Shown one piece after another: positions 36,461 to 44,729 of a stretch of DNA of 64,000 bases. The position numbers and the translations under genes were made by a program. The stretch spans positions 1,470,501-1,534,500 of the forward strand of contig NZ_CP014227.1 of NCBI RefSeq assembly GCF_001553545.1, given 5' to 3'. The stretch comes from Capnocytophaga haemolytica (GTDB lineage Bacteria; Bacteroidota; Bacteroidia; Flavobacteriales; Flavobacteriaceae). Below the pieces are notes generated by a model. The model made no database searches, was not told where the DNA came from, and saw only the letters and a program-made list of their open reading frames with translations. Each line of letters starts with the position of its first letter. Position 1 is the stretch's first letter.

Positions 36461-37135
36461 TTAATCACTCTCTGAGGCTACAATGCCTATATAACAATCT
36501 CGTAGCGGGTTGTAGACTGTATAAAAGAAAGTGCCCCACCAGTCTTTGTCTATGTCAAAATAGTTAGAGCAGTCGGTACTCCACTCGTAGACTTCTATTT
36601 GTGAGAGGTCGGTAAATAGGGCGTAGCAGAACTCAAAGAAGAATTTACCATTTGTATAGTTATCGCGTTCTGCTTCGCGCTTTCTTTTTATAGATATCCC
36701 GTAAGGAGATTCAAAGAAGGCATAAGTGAAACCGCTCCCCATCGTTCTTTCTTTATAGGGCTTGCAATAGTTGTAGTAAATTGCACTTTCTGGTAATCTT
36801 TGAAGCCTCTCTTTGTGTTTTTCTAATGTAACTGCATTGCCTATAAATTCACTAACGGTTATCTCTTTTCCTGAGCTTTTTAATAAGGTAAAATCATAAT
36901 CCATAGTGAAGAAATCCTCACGCCTACGTTTATTCTTTACAGCAACCCTATCAAGGTATGAGTTAATTTCCTTAGCGACTTCAATAAGGGTCTGCTTTGC
37001 CACTTCCAAATGTTTATGATATGGAGAAGTGAGTGCAGTGCCAACTGAGTAGAGCTTGAAATCTATTACACCCGCGCCTTCTTTAAAGGTGCTGAGCAGC
37101 TGCTCAATATCCGTATCTATGTAGGGTTGTATCAT
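36461..37135 (-). CDS. Hypothetical protein overlapping recN
   Basis: 224 aa, no signal peptide, no recognised domain; rich in aromatic residues at the C-terminus (DKDWWGTFFYTVYNPLRDCYIGIVA). Start overlaps the recN stop by 4 bp (ATGA), so it is translated from the recN mRNA. Size and composition resemble small cytoplasmic immunity-type proteins, but that is only a guess. Confidence 0.6.
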   Translation of the reverse strand: MIQPYIDTDIEQLLSTFKEGAGVIDFKLYSVGTALTSPYHKHLEVAKQTLIEVAKEINSYLDRVAVKNKRRREDFFTMDYDFTLLKSSGKEITVSEFIGNAVTLEKHKERLQRLPESAIYYNYCKPYKERTMGSGFTYAFFESPYGISIKRKREAERDNYTNGKFFFEFCYALFTDLSQIEVYEWSTDCSNYFDIDKDWWGTFFYTVYNPLRDCYIGIVASESD

Positions 37136-38790
37136 CCTTTTTTAAGTAATTCGATAGCGTGGTTACGGGCTGAGGCACCGCTGTTTTTGCCTTCGAGCAT
37201 CTCTGAAAGCTCGGCAATGCGCTCTTCATCGGTGAGGAGCTTAAGGCGTGTGGTGGTTTTGCCTTCTACGTCTTCCTTGTACACCTTAAAATGGTAGTTG
37301 CCTTTGGCGGCAATCTGCGGTAGGTGTGTAATGGCAAATACCTGACGACTTATGCTCATCGCCTTCATAATATCGCCCATCTTCTGCGATATTTCCCCCG
37401 ATACGCCTGTATCAATCTCATCGAACATAATGGTAGGTAGCGCAGTGTGCTCTGCCATTATCGCTTTGACGGCGAGCATAATACGCGAGAGTTCCCCGCC
37501 TGAGGCTACTTTCTTGAGCTGACCGAAGTTGCCCCCTTTATTGGCTGAGAACAAGAAACTCAGCGCATCAGTGCCGTTGCTAAAGAACTCATCGGTGGGG
37601 GTAAGCTCAATGGCAAAGCGTCCGTTGGGCATACCCAAGTCGTGCATAAAGGTGGTGAGCTTGCGGTCTAACTCGGGCAATATTTTGGTGCGGCTCTCGT
37701 GTATAGCGTTGGCTTTTTCGGTGGTGAGTTGCTTTGCCTCGGCAACTGCTTTTTCTTGCTCTTCGAGGTCGGCATCAATGTTCTCGGTTTGCGATACGGC
37801 TTGCTCTAAATCGTTTTGGATGCGGATAAGCTCCTCAACGGTAGCCACTTTGTGCTTCTTTTGAAGGCTGTAAATGAGGTTCAACTGATTGGAGAGCTCT
37901 GCCAAGGCTTCGGGATCACTTTCTATACGGTCATCTATGGAGGCGATTTCGCTCTGTATGTCGTCTAACTCTACAAAAGCTGACTCAATGCGTTCTAACA
38001 GTTCGCGGTACTGCCGCTTGTAGTCTGCCAAAGCGGCAAAGGCGCGTTTGAGTTCGCGCAGCTGATTGAGAATGCCTATCTCCTCATCGTCTAATAGGTA
38101 GATACTTTCGGCTACTCGCTCCTTAATATCCTCAGCATTAGCGGCTTCCTCGTAGCTCTCTTCCAACTCTTCCAACATTCCTTCCTCTAATTCAGCACGC
38201 TTGAGTTCTTTGAGCAGGTGGAGGTTGTAGTCGTATTCCTTACTGGCGTTTTGCTGAAAATCTACGAGCTCTTGCAGTCGCTTTTGAGCCTTGCGCAATG
38301 CCTTGTAATACGTGGCATACTCCTCGCGCAGCGGCTTGTTATCCGCCATTGCATCGATGATGGCAAACTGGAAGTCGAGTTCGGATAGCGAGAGGGTCTG
38401 GTGCTGCGAATGGATATCCACGAGCATTTGCCCGAGTTGGGAAACGATGTCTAAGGTTGCTGGTACGTCGTTGATGAAGGCGCGTGATTTGCCTGAGGGG
38501 AGTATCTCGCGGCGTATGATGGTATTGGCATCGTAATCGAGTTCTAAGTCATCAAAAAGCGGCTTAAAGTCGTACTTACTGAGTGAAAATTCGGCTTCGA
38601 TAATGCATTTCTCCTCTGTATTGCGTAAAACGGAGAGGTCGGCGCGCTTACCGAGTACCAAAGAGAGCGCATCGAGCATAATGGACTTACCCGAACCTGT
38701 TTCGCCTGTGATGATGATAAAGCCCTCTGGAAAATCGACTTTGAGGTCGTCAATAAGGGCGAAGTTTTTTATAGAAAGTGCCGTAAGCAT
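37132..38790 (-). CDS. recN: DNA repair ATPase RecN
   Basis: SMC-like protein that acts early in double-strand-break repair. N-terminal Walker A GETGSGKSIMLDALSL, long coiled coil (about residues 150-380), the signature ASGGELSRIMLAVKAI and Walker B IMFDEIDTGVSG. 552 aa, the family length. Directly downstream of porD (6 bp), the usual flavobacterial order. Confidence 0.96.
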   Translation of the reverse strand: MLTALSIKNFALIDDLKVDFPEGFIIITGETGSGKSIMLDALSLVLGKRADLSVLRNTEEKCIIEAEFSLSKYDFKPLFDDLELDYDANTIIRREILPSGKSRAFINDVPATLDIVSQLGQMLVDIHSQHQTLSLSELDFQFAIIDAMADNKPLREEYATYYKALRKAQKRLQELVDFQQNASKEYDYNLHLLKELKRAELEEGMLEELEESYEEAANAEDIKERVAESIYLLDDEEIGILNQLRELKRAFAALADYKRQYRELLERIESAFVELDDIQSEIASIDDRIESDPEALAELSNQLNLIYSLQKKHKVATVEELIRIQNDLEQAVSQTENIDADLEEQEKAVAEAKQLTTEKANAIHESRTKILPELDRKLTTFMHDLGMPNGRFAIELTPTDEFFSNGTDALSFLFSANKGGNFGQLKKVASGGELSRIMLAVKAIMAEHTALPTIMFDEIDTGVSGEISQKMGDIMKAMSISRQVFAITHLPQIAAKGNYHFKVYKEDVEGKTTTRLKLLTDEERIAELSEMLEGKNSGASARNHAIELLKKG

Positions 38791-38796
38791 AGTGTC

Positions 38797-39681
38797 TTAT
38801 TTAATTTCGTTCCACTTGGTAACTTGGTTGGGGGCGAGCTTCATCAGGGCTTCTTTGAGCGGCTTGCTATCGAAAATAGCACCACCTGAGAAGAGCGATA
38901 CCAGCTCATCGGTTTTGGCGTTGAAGAAGAGGTTCATCGCGTAGGAAGTCAATCGCAGACTTGGGATTTGTTCGAGTGATACTACTGCACTCTGTATCAC
39001 GCCCTTAGCGGCTTTCTCATTGGTGCTCATTGTATCGAGTCCTAAGCGGTGATAGGTGTACCAAGCCTTGTGGTAGTTGCGGTAGTTCTCGGATAACAAT
39101 TCGTTGGTGAGTTGCCAACGGTTGGCTTTGCCGTCATCGCGCCAGCCACTGTATGAGCTGCTTTGTGCCTGCGTAACTACGTTTTTGGCTTTCTCAAAAT
39201 AAGGCTCGCCGCCCATCTCAGCAAAGGAAGCTGCGTCGTAGCCGATGATGAGGTAGGCGTAATAGGCGATGACCGAAGTGAGGTTGCTCTCGAAGGCACT
39301 TTCATTGAATGCTAACGGGGTATACTCCTGATAATCAAAGCTCACCTCCTTATCTTGGAGGTTTACAGTAGGCGACTGATAGGCGGTGTTATACACAGGG
39401 CGCGAGGCTTGCACGAGTAGTGTAGCATCGTAGTGTGTACCCTCAAATTTGTTGATAACCAGCGTAAAGTTACAACGGATACGCTCGTTATCCTGCACCT
39501 TGAGGGTTGTCCAACGGGTTTGATTGATAAACTCCGCAAGTGCCTTCTCGAGTGTCTTAAACGCGGAGCGGTTGCTGAGGTTTACCTGTTGTGTATTGAC
39601 GGTAACGACCGCCTGAAGCTCCTGAGCGTGAGCGTTATAGCTCATAAGAAGCGCAATGGCTATGTATAGATATTTTTTCAT
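38797..39681 (-). CDS. porD: PorD / DUF4835 family protein (type IX secretion associated)
   Basis: Signal peptide MKKYLYIAIALLMSYNAHAQ, then the DUF4835 family body (LQAVVTVNTQQV, ALAEFINQTRW, YQEYTPLAFNES, LIIGYDAASF), 294 aa. PorD is required for gliding/T9SS function in some Bacteroidota, though its exact role is unclear. I start it at 39681, because the promoter box at 39707-39714 lies within the longer frame's upstream region. In many flavobacteria it follows coaBC; here it is about 22 kb away. Confidence 0.88.
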   Translation of the reverse strand: MKKYLYIAIALLMSYNAHAQELQAVVTVNTQQVNLSNRSAFKTLEKALAEFINQTRWTTLKVQDNERIRCNFTLVINKFEGTHYDATLLVQASRPVYNTAYQSPTVNLQDKEVSFDYQEYTPLAFNESAFESNLTSVIAYYAYLIIGYDAASFAEMGGEPYFEKAKNVVTQAQSSSYSGWRDDGKANRWQLTNELLSENYRNYHKAWYTYHRLGLDTMSTNEKAAKGVIQSAVVSLEQIPSLRLTSYAMNLFFNAKTDELVSLFSGGAIFDSKPLKEALMKLAPNQVTKWNEIK

Positions 39682-39706
39682 CGTGGTGTCAAGGATAATC
39701 AAGGTG

Positions 39707-39753
39707 CAAAGGTATGAAATAATTTATAATGTACAATGGATACTATACAATTT
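39707..39753 (-). promoter_or_regulatory. porD promoter inside a 7-nt array
   Basis: Minus-strand TTG at 39736-39734, 19 bp, TACCTTTG at 39714-39707. The spacer and upstream DNA (39719-39753) are heptamers ATAATTT, ATAATGT, ACAATGG, ATACTAT, ACAATTT. About 36 bases match the orphan promoter at 24990-25025 with one difference. Confidence 0.7.
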
Positions 39754-39765
39754 TTTTGGGGGAGA

Positions 39766-40752
39766 TTAGTAATATATTATCTCGCGGGTCTCTATTTCTG
39801 TGATGTTGCCATTCTCATAGGTTACTTTCTTTACCCAATTGCCTGTGCTGTCGTAGGTGTATTCCTCGCGTGCATTGGGGCGGGTGGGGCGTTGGTCTTT
39901 TGGGAGGTATCCCTGTATATCATAAATGCGTTTTTGCACCATAAGTCCTGCCTCGTTGTAATGGTACTCATTGAGGTAGTTTGCACCCATTTCATCATTG
40001 AGGTTTGCGGTATCGACAAAAGAGTTTTCGAGTAGTCTTCCTTTGTCGTCATAGAGGCACTTTTGTACCATACGCATCGTTATTTCGTCGGGATTGTCAT
40101 CGGCGTAGACAATCAGTATTCTATCAGTGAGTAAGCCTAATTTGTTGTACTTGTAGGTTGTACGCTCCGTGCGCTGCCCGTCTGCGGTAAATTCCTCGCC
40201 TAAGATTTTGCGGTGCTGGGCGTCATAGGCGGCAGTCTCCTTGCCTATAAGCTCCCCAGAGGCTGTGTAGCGCACTTCTTCTATCACGTTGCCGTGGGGG
40301 TCATTGACCCATACATTGCGCCATTCGAGTGCGCCTTTTTTGTTGTAATAGTACACCTCAGTGGCATTGCCAAGCGCATCATAGCTTATTTTGCGCTGAA
40401 AATCACCCCAAGGCTCTTCTATAAGTCGCCCTTGCTCATCGTACTTGTAAAGATGCTTATAGGGGAAATTCTTTGCTTTGCGCTCTTCTAAAACCAAAGC
40501 ACCCTCCTCGTTGTACTGCCAGCTGATTACATCATCGGTACGCTCGCCCAGCACAACGGTGATATGCTTTTTTATGGGCTTTCCCGTGGTGTTAAACTCT
40601 TGGATGTTTTGGAAGTAAAGCGTTTTTTTAGTGACTTTTCCGCCTTTCATTTTCACGGTATAGCTCTTTTCTACAATGCTTTTTACGTTGCCTACCAAAG
40701 GCAAAATGAGGTCGAGGTCTTTATCCTCTTCCATTGTTTTAAATAACTGCAT
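39766..40752 (-). CDS. YD-repeat (RHS-like) protein
   Basis: 328 aa with several YD-type repeats: YKYDEQGRLIEE, ISYDALGNATEVYYYNKKGA, YNEAGLMVQKR, YTYDSTGNWVKKVTYENG. The consensus is that of RHS/YD proteins, which form beta shells around toxins or act as surface binders. It has no signal peptide, no RHS core cage signature and no C-terminal toxin domain. It is thus more like the short cytoplasmic or orphan YD proteins of Bacteroidota. Its neighbours downstream include immunity-like families. Confidence 0.75.
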   Translation of the reverse strand: MQLFKTMEEDKDLDLILPLVGNVKSIVEKSYTVKMKGGKVTKKTLYFQNIQEFNTTGKPIKKHITVVLGERTDDVISWQYNEEGALVLEERKAKNFPYKHLYKYDEQGRLIEEPWGDFQRKISYDALGNATEVYYYNKKGALEWRNVWVNDPHGNVIEEVRYTASGELIGKETAAYDAQHRKILGEEFTADGQRTERTTYKYNKLGLLTDRILIVYADDNPDEITMRMVQKCLYDDKGRLLENSFVDTANLNDEMGANYLNEYHYNEAGLMVQKRIYDIQGYLPKDQRPTRPNAREEYTYDSTGNWVKKVTYENGNITEIETREIIYY

Positions 40753-40831
40753 ACTTATTGTTTTTTTTGAGGAGGCAAAATTACAAAATAATGAGTAATG
40801 AGCAAAGAGTAGAGCGTAATTTTTTTGGGGG

Positions 40832-40906
40832 GTTAGGGGTTAGTACTAAATACTAACAAGCTGATAACCAGCTGACTTCTAATTTCTAACTTCTAATTTC
40901 TGAAAA
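40832..40906. repeat. 7-nt periodic array (CTAACTT type)
   Basis: Regular part 40872-40906: CTGACTT, CTAATTT, CTAACTT, CTAATTT, CTGAAAA. A looser 7-nt pattern (ACTAAAT, ACTAACA, AGCTGAT, AACCAGC) precedes it from about 40832. Confidence 0.6.
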
Positions 40907-40911
40907 ATTAT

Positions 40912-40942
40912 TTGTTTATTTGGTTTTTTGTTGCTAATTTTG
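40912..40942 (+). promoter_or_regulatory. Orphan promoter before a hairpin and 11-nt array
   Basis: TTG at 40912-40914, 20 bp, TAATTTTG at 40935-40942, then CAGCGTGAA as at 9181-9197. No plus-strand gene follows. A weak hairpin (AACACTT 40977-40983, AAGTGTT 40999-41005) with a T-rich tail could end a short RNA of about 70 nt. Confidence 0.5.
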
Positions 40943-41087
40943 CAGCGTGAATTTAGGGGTTCTTTCCTCTGAATATAACACTTATTTTTGGATTGTGCAA
41001 GTGTTTTGTTAATTATTTTTAGGCATTTTTTATTATTTTTTGCCTTTTGAAAGTCTTTGAAAAATAATAGTTTGTAGCATTAATTCC

Positions 41088-41219
41088 CTCTTATCCTCTT
41101 ACTAACTTCTTACTATCCTCTTATTATCCTATCACTATCCTTCGATATGTGTTCGGGATGTGTTCGGTGTGTCTTCGATCTGGGTTCGATGTCTTTTCGG
41201 GAGTAATTCGGGGTAGTTT
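41088..41219. repeat. 11-nt periodic array, twelve units
   Basis: Twelve unbroken 11-nt units. The first five are of the type TTACTATCCTC (CTCTTATCCTC, TTACTAACTTC, TTACTATCCTC, TTATTATCCTA, TCACTATCCTT). The next seven begin CG (CGATATGTGTT, CGGGATGTGTT, CGGTGTGTCTT, CGATCTGGGTT, CGATGTCTTTT, CGGGAGTAATT, CGGGGTAGTTT). The period is exact across the change of word. No gene is supported in 40753-41303. Confidence 0.8.
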
Positions 41220-41303
41220 TGGTGTTGAGTTATTGTTAATAAATAGTTGATTTTGTTGTGTATTTGTCAATAAAGAAAGTAGGGTAGGGGAAGGTGGGGT
41301 ATT

Positions 41304-41930
41304 TTACAGGTTTTGATATTCCTCTGGTATTTTCATATAAATCTTTATCTTCTCATTTTCAGGGTCGTTGTAGTAATTTTCATTTTCTATATACTCGGGA
41401 ACATTCTTCAATTGGTTGTTCATATACTTGTGTATCTGCTTCTTAGATAGGGAGTAGTCATCGCAAGTGAGTGCCTTGGCTTTCACTAATTTGTTGTTTA
41501 CTAAGTATATAAATATGTAAGTAGTGGCATAAGACTTACTTGGTGTAGGCATATAAAAGCTAAGGGTGAGGTAGGTTTCGTTAGCGTGCTTTTTGCCATA
41601 TATATTTGTGGGAAGGCAGCCTCCAATGAAAGGCATTGCACCTAAGGCTACGTGCTTACCATTGACAGATAGCAGTGGCTTACCTCCTATATAATCTCTT
41701 GTGATTGAGCACGGTGCTTCTACGGGGGACATCACTTGGTTGCTGTCCATTAGCATATAGATGTGTTGCCCCATTAGTTTGGTGTCTATTTTGTAGCGTA
41801 TTATGGGGCTTTCGCGGTCAGGGTCGTTGAGGTACATATCGCAGTACTCAATCTTCTTATCGGCATACTGCCACTGTGCCAAGGATATTTGGCACAGCAG
41901 CAGTGATAATGTGAAGATGAGGTGTTTCAT
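41304..41930 (-). CDS. Hypothetical secreted protein
   Basis: Signal peptide MKHLIFTLSLLLCQISLAQ, mature part about 189 residues without a family I can name. Two Cys (APCSITRDYIGG, FIGGCLPTN) could form a disulfide. Length 208 aa. It is 8 bp downstream of ribBA on the same strand and probably reads through from it; function unknown. Confidence 0.65.
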   Translation of the reverse strand: MKHLIFTLSLLLCQISLAQWQYADKKIEYCDMYLNDPDRESPIIRYKIDTKLMGQHIYMLMDSNQVMSPVEAPCSITRDYIGGKPLLSVNGKHVALGAMPFIGGCLPTNIYGKKHANETYLTLSFYMPTPSKSYATTYIFIYLVNNKLVKAKALTCDDYSLSKKQIHKYMNNQLKNVPEYIENENYYNDPENEKIKIYMKIPEEYQNL

Positions 41931-41938
41931 AATCTGTA

Positions 41939-43063
41939 TTAATACCCTATTTCTTCGGTGATTTCTAAGCCATAGCCTGAGATGCCTACGTAAGCGGAGT
42001 TGCTTTTGTTGTTGGTCAAGAGGCGTAGTTTTCTGATACCAAGGTCGGTGAGTATTTGTGCTCCCATACCGATGTCGCGGGTGTCGGTTGCTGCTTTAGG
42101 ACTGCGTTCGCCTGCTTGTTGTGTTTTTATCTCAGTGATGCGCGAGAGGAGGTTTTGCGAGTAGCCTTCTTTATTGATAACGACTACGGATCCCTTGCCC
42201 TCTTCGGCTATTTTCTTAAAGATGCGCTCTAAGGGATTGTCTTTATCGCCTGCCAATACTTCCAATATCTCATTGCTGATAAAGGAAGAGTGTACGCGGG
42301 TGAGCACAGGCTCGTCAGCTGTCCACGTGCCTTTGGTAAAGGCGAGGTGGATTTGCTTGTTGGTTGTCTGCTCATAAGCACGCAGGCGGAACTCACCATA
42401 AGGGGTTTGCAACTCAAAGTCCTCTTTCTTGACGATAAGCGTATCCTTGCGCATACGATAGGCGATAAGGTCTTCAATAGAGATGATTTTAAGGTCAAAA
42501 CGCTGCGCTACCTTTATGAGCTGTGGCAAGCGTGCCATAGTGCCGTCTTCATTGAGGATTTCCACCAATATGCCCGCAGGAGCTAAGCCTGCAATACGTG
42601 TGAGGTCTACGGCAGCCTCAGTATGCCCTGTGCGGCGGAGCACGCCTCCTTCTTTGGCACGCAAGGGAAAGATATGTCCTGGTCTTCCTAAGTCAAAGGG
42701 CTTGGTGGCAGGATCTACAAGAGCCTTGATGGTCTTAGCGCGGTCGTGGGTAGAGATCCCCGTAGTGCAGCCTTGTCCTTTGAGGTCTACCGATACGGTG
42801 AACGGCGTCTCGTGGAGGACAGTATTGTTCTGCACCATTAGCGGGAGATCGAGTTCAGCGCAACGCTTTTCAGTAAGTGGGGCACAGAGCAAGCCACGCC
42901 CGTGGGTAATCATAAAGTTAATCATCTCGGGGGTAACCTTCTCTGCTGCTGCGATAAAGTCGCCTTCGTTTTCGCGGTTCTCATCGTCTACTACGATGAT
43001 AACCTTGCCTGCTTTGAGGTCGGCAACTGCCTCCTCAATGGTATTTAATTGAATCTTATCCAT
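41939..43063 (-). CDS. ribB: 3,4-dihydroxy-2-butanone-4-phosphate synthase with GTP cyclohydrolase II-like domain
   Basis: Riboflavin synthesis. The N-terminal domain (about 1-205) is a complete RibB: DDENRENEGDFI, THGRGLLCAPL, FPLRAKEGGVLRRTGHTEAAVDL. The C-terminal half aligns with GTP cyclohydrolase II (RVHSSFISNEILEVLAGDKDNPLERIF, GMGAQILTDLGIRKLRLLTNN). It lacks the three zinc-binding Cys normally found in HSECLTGD...RCDCG, so this half is probably not an active cyclohydrolase. Automatic annotation as bifunctional ribBA would then be wrong; a separate GTP cyclohydrolase II would be needed. 374 aa. Confidence 0.9.
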   Translation of the reverse strand: MDKIQLNTIEEAVADLKAGKVIIVVDDENRENEGDFIAAAEKVTPEMINFMITHGRGLLCAPLTEKRCAELDLPLMVQNNTVLHETPFTVSVDLKGQGCTTGISTHDRAKTIKALVDPATKPFDLGRPGHIFPLRAKEGGVLRRTGHTEAAVDLTRIAGLAPAGILVEILNEDGTMARLPQLIKVAQRFDLKIISIEDLIAYRMRKDTLIVKKEDFELQTPYGEFRLRAYEQTTNKQIHLAFTKGTWTADEPVLTRVHSSFISNEILEVLAGDKDNPLERIFKKIAEEGKGSVVVINKEGYSQNLLSRITEIKTQQAGERSPKAATDTRDIGMGAQILTDLGIRKLRLLTNNKSNSAYVGISGYGLEITEEIGY

Positions 43064-43163
43064 TTTCTTTGTTTGTTATATTTTATTTTCTTTTCTTAAA
43101 TTCTGATATTTAAATCCTTAGTAGTTGATATATCCAAAGTTAGTTAAATTCCATTTGTTTTAA

Positions 43164-43340
43164 GTTCTTTTGTCTTGATACAAAAGAACCAAAAAATCAA
43201 GGCTCTGGATGCTTAGGCGAGAAAGGCAGAAGCCCCTCGCTGAAAATCCCTAAACTCGCTCCCTACGGTCGCTCAAACAGTAGGGATTTTCCACGCTCGT
43301 AGCTTTGCCTTTCTCAGCCACGCCTCCAAGGCCGCCGCGG
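43164..43340. repeat. Large imperfect inverted repeat element
   Basis: Contains a perfect hairpin GTTCTTTTG (43164-43172) / CAAAAGAAC (43181-43189) and a second element with central stem GAAAATCCCTA (43242-43252) / TAGGGATTTTC (43281-43291). The second is extended on both sides by imperfect arms (43203-43241 against 43292-43331, including GAGAAAGGCA/TGCCTTTCTC). GC-rich compared with its surroundings. I recall similar elements dispersed in Bacteroidota genomes. The remaining bases of 43064-43376 show no gene. Confidence 0.7.
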
Positions 43341-43376
43341 ATCGCATAGATTGTGAGTACATATTAAATATTTTCT

Positions 43377-44021
43377 TTATTTAAACACGCTATAAGTAGC
43401 GAGGATATTGCTCAGGGTGTAGGTGTAATCCTCTATGTGGGTTAGCATCACCTCATCGGCATAAGGCGCGATGCACTTCTGGGCTAAGGTGTCCTCTATC
43501 CAATATATCTTTTTCTCTTTACGCCATACCTCTTTGCTGCGGACACAAAGCTCGGCAAAATCAGGCTCTTGCTGCAATAGGCGGAAGGCACTCAGTATCG
43601 CGATGGACTTTTGTGCTACCTCTTCGGGGTATATACCCGCAATGGTAATCCTGCTGGGGTGCTGCATCTCAGCGATAACCGCCTCTTTTAGGTGGCTGAA
43701 ACTCGGCAGCAGGTTCTCTAAGCGACTGATACAGCGGTCGTAAAAATGGTCGGTCTGGTCGTAACCCTCGCCTATTTGTATGCCATAAGCTAAGGGATTG
43801 GACTGCCAATCATCGCCGTTTAGCTTAGGGGGAGAGGCTATCAAGTAGCAGAAATTACCCCCCTGTCGGTGCTCATAAAAAGAGACATACACAAAGACCA
43901 ACGCCTCAAGATCTAAGGGTTTTAGCCACAACTGCCGCTTGGTAGTAGACCACGTGTGTTGCAAAAAGCCTTGTTCTTTTAAGGAGGTTCTTAATTGTTT
44001 AGTTTCTGTTGCAAAGCTCAT
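43377..44021 (-). CDS. Hypothetical protein
   Basis: 214 aa, no signal peptide. N-terminus MSFATETKQLRTSLKEQGFLQH and aromatic-rich strands (ALVFVYVSFYEHRQGGNF) recall small cytoplasmic domains of the DUF4304 kind, but I cannot assign a family. First of a row of five unrelated small proteins on the minus strand. Confidence 0.6.
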   Translation of the reverse strand: MSFATETKQLRTSLKEQGFLQHTWSTTKRQLWLKPLDLEALVFVYVSFYEHRQGGNFCYLIASPPKLNGDDWQSNPLAYGIQIGEGYDQTDHFYDRCISRLENLLPSFSHLKEAVIAEMQHPSRITIAGIYPEEVAQKSIAILSAFRLLQQEPDFAELCVRSKEVWRKEKKIYWIEDTLAQKCIAPYADEVMLTHIEDYTYTLSNILATYSVFK

Positions 44022-44043
44022 AATTTTGCTGTTAATTAGCTTT

Positions 44044-44729
44044 TTATTGGTGATTTACATTGATACCTAACTTTTCTTTAACGAATTTAATATGCCAAAT
44101 CAAGCGTTCATAAGAACCTTTATCTAAGGCACTTTGCCCTGTTAGCATTGATATGAAGAATATAGGAATATCATTCAATCCATCTTCATTGAGGCGGTAA
44201 GTACCTATTTCATTATCAAATTCGCAATGAAATATTCCTTGTTTAATCTTTCTACTTGCATAAGCGTTATTGACTACAATTATTGAAGGGGTCGCCTTTA
44301 CAATAATTTCCTTTGTTATTGCCAATTGCTCCATTAGGAACTTCTTTTCCAAATCTTTTTCATCCTTTCTATACATTTTTTCAATCATCTTTTGATTTGT
44401 TTCTCTTGCAAGAAATAAATCAATATGTGTATAAGGTATACCTACTTCTTCAGATATGGCTTTAAACTTTTTGAAATATTTGCATCTTTGTCATTATCAT
44501 AAAAATGTCTTGTCTCTCCGTGACCTATTGAGGGGTTAATTCCTATAAACAATAAAGCATTCTTTCTCACTGATTTTGGCACAGCATAACCATTATTGTA
44601 TATAGTTCTAAAATCCTCATAATTTCCTTTATTCCATCTGGATTTTTCATATTCATCTTTATCCCATATTTTTTCTATGGCTTTCTTGTAATCTTTTTCA
44701 ATGTCTATAATATTCATAACTTTACTCAT
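44044..44729 (-). pseudogene. Uracil-DNA-glycosylase-fold-like protein with apparent frameshift
   Basis: Upstream frame encodes MSKVMNIIDIEKDYKKAIEK and NALLFIGINPSIGHGETRHF, the latter like the first motif of uracil-DNA glycosylase superfamily proteins. The downstream frame continues KYFKKFKAISEEVGIPYTHI, DLFLARETNQKMIEKM and KATPSIIVVNNAYASRKI. The frames join if one A is added in the GCAAAT run near 44479-44482 (span 686 bp, one short of a codon multiple), giving about 228 aa. The family call is tentative. Start chosen at 44729, overlapping the previous stop by 8 bp. Confidence 0.6.

Noticed and set aside
39766..40752. RHS polymorphic toxin
   Set aside because: Short YD-repeat protein with no signal peptide, no RHS core signature and no toxin domain at the C-terminus.
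41088..41219. CRISPR array
   Set aside because: The unit is 11 nt with no repeat-spacer structure, and no cas genes are near; the same holds for the other 11-nt and 7-nt arrays.
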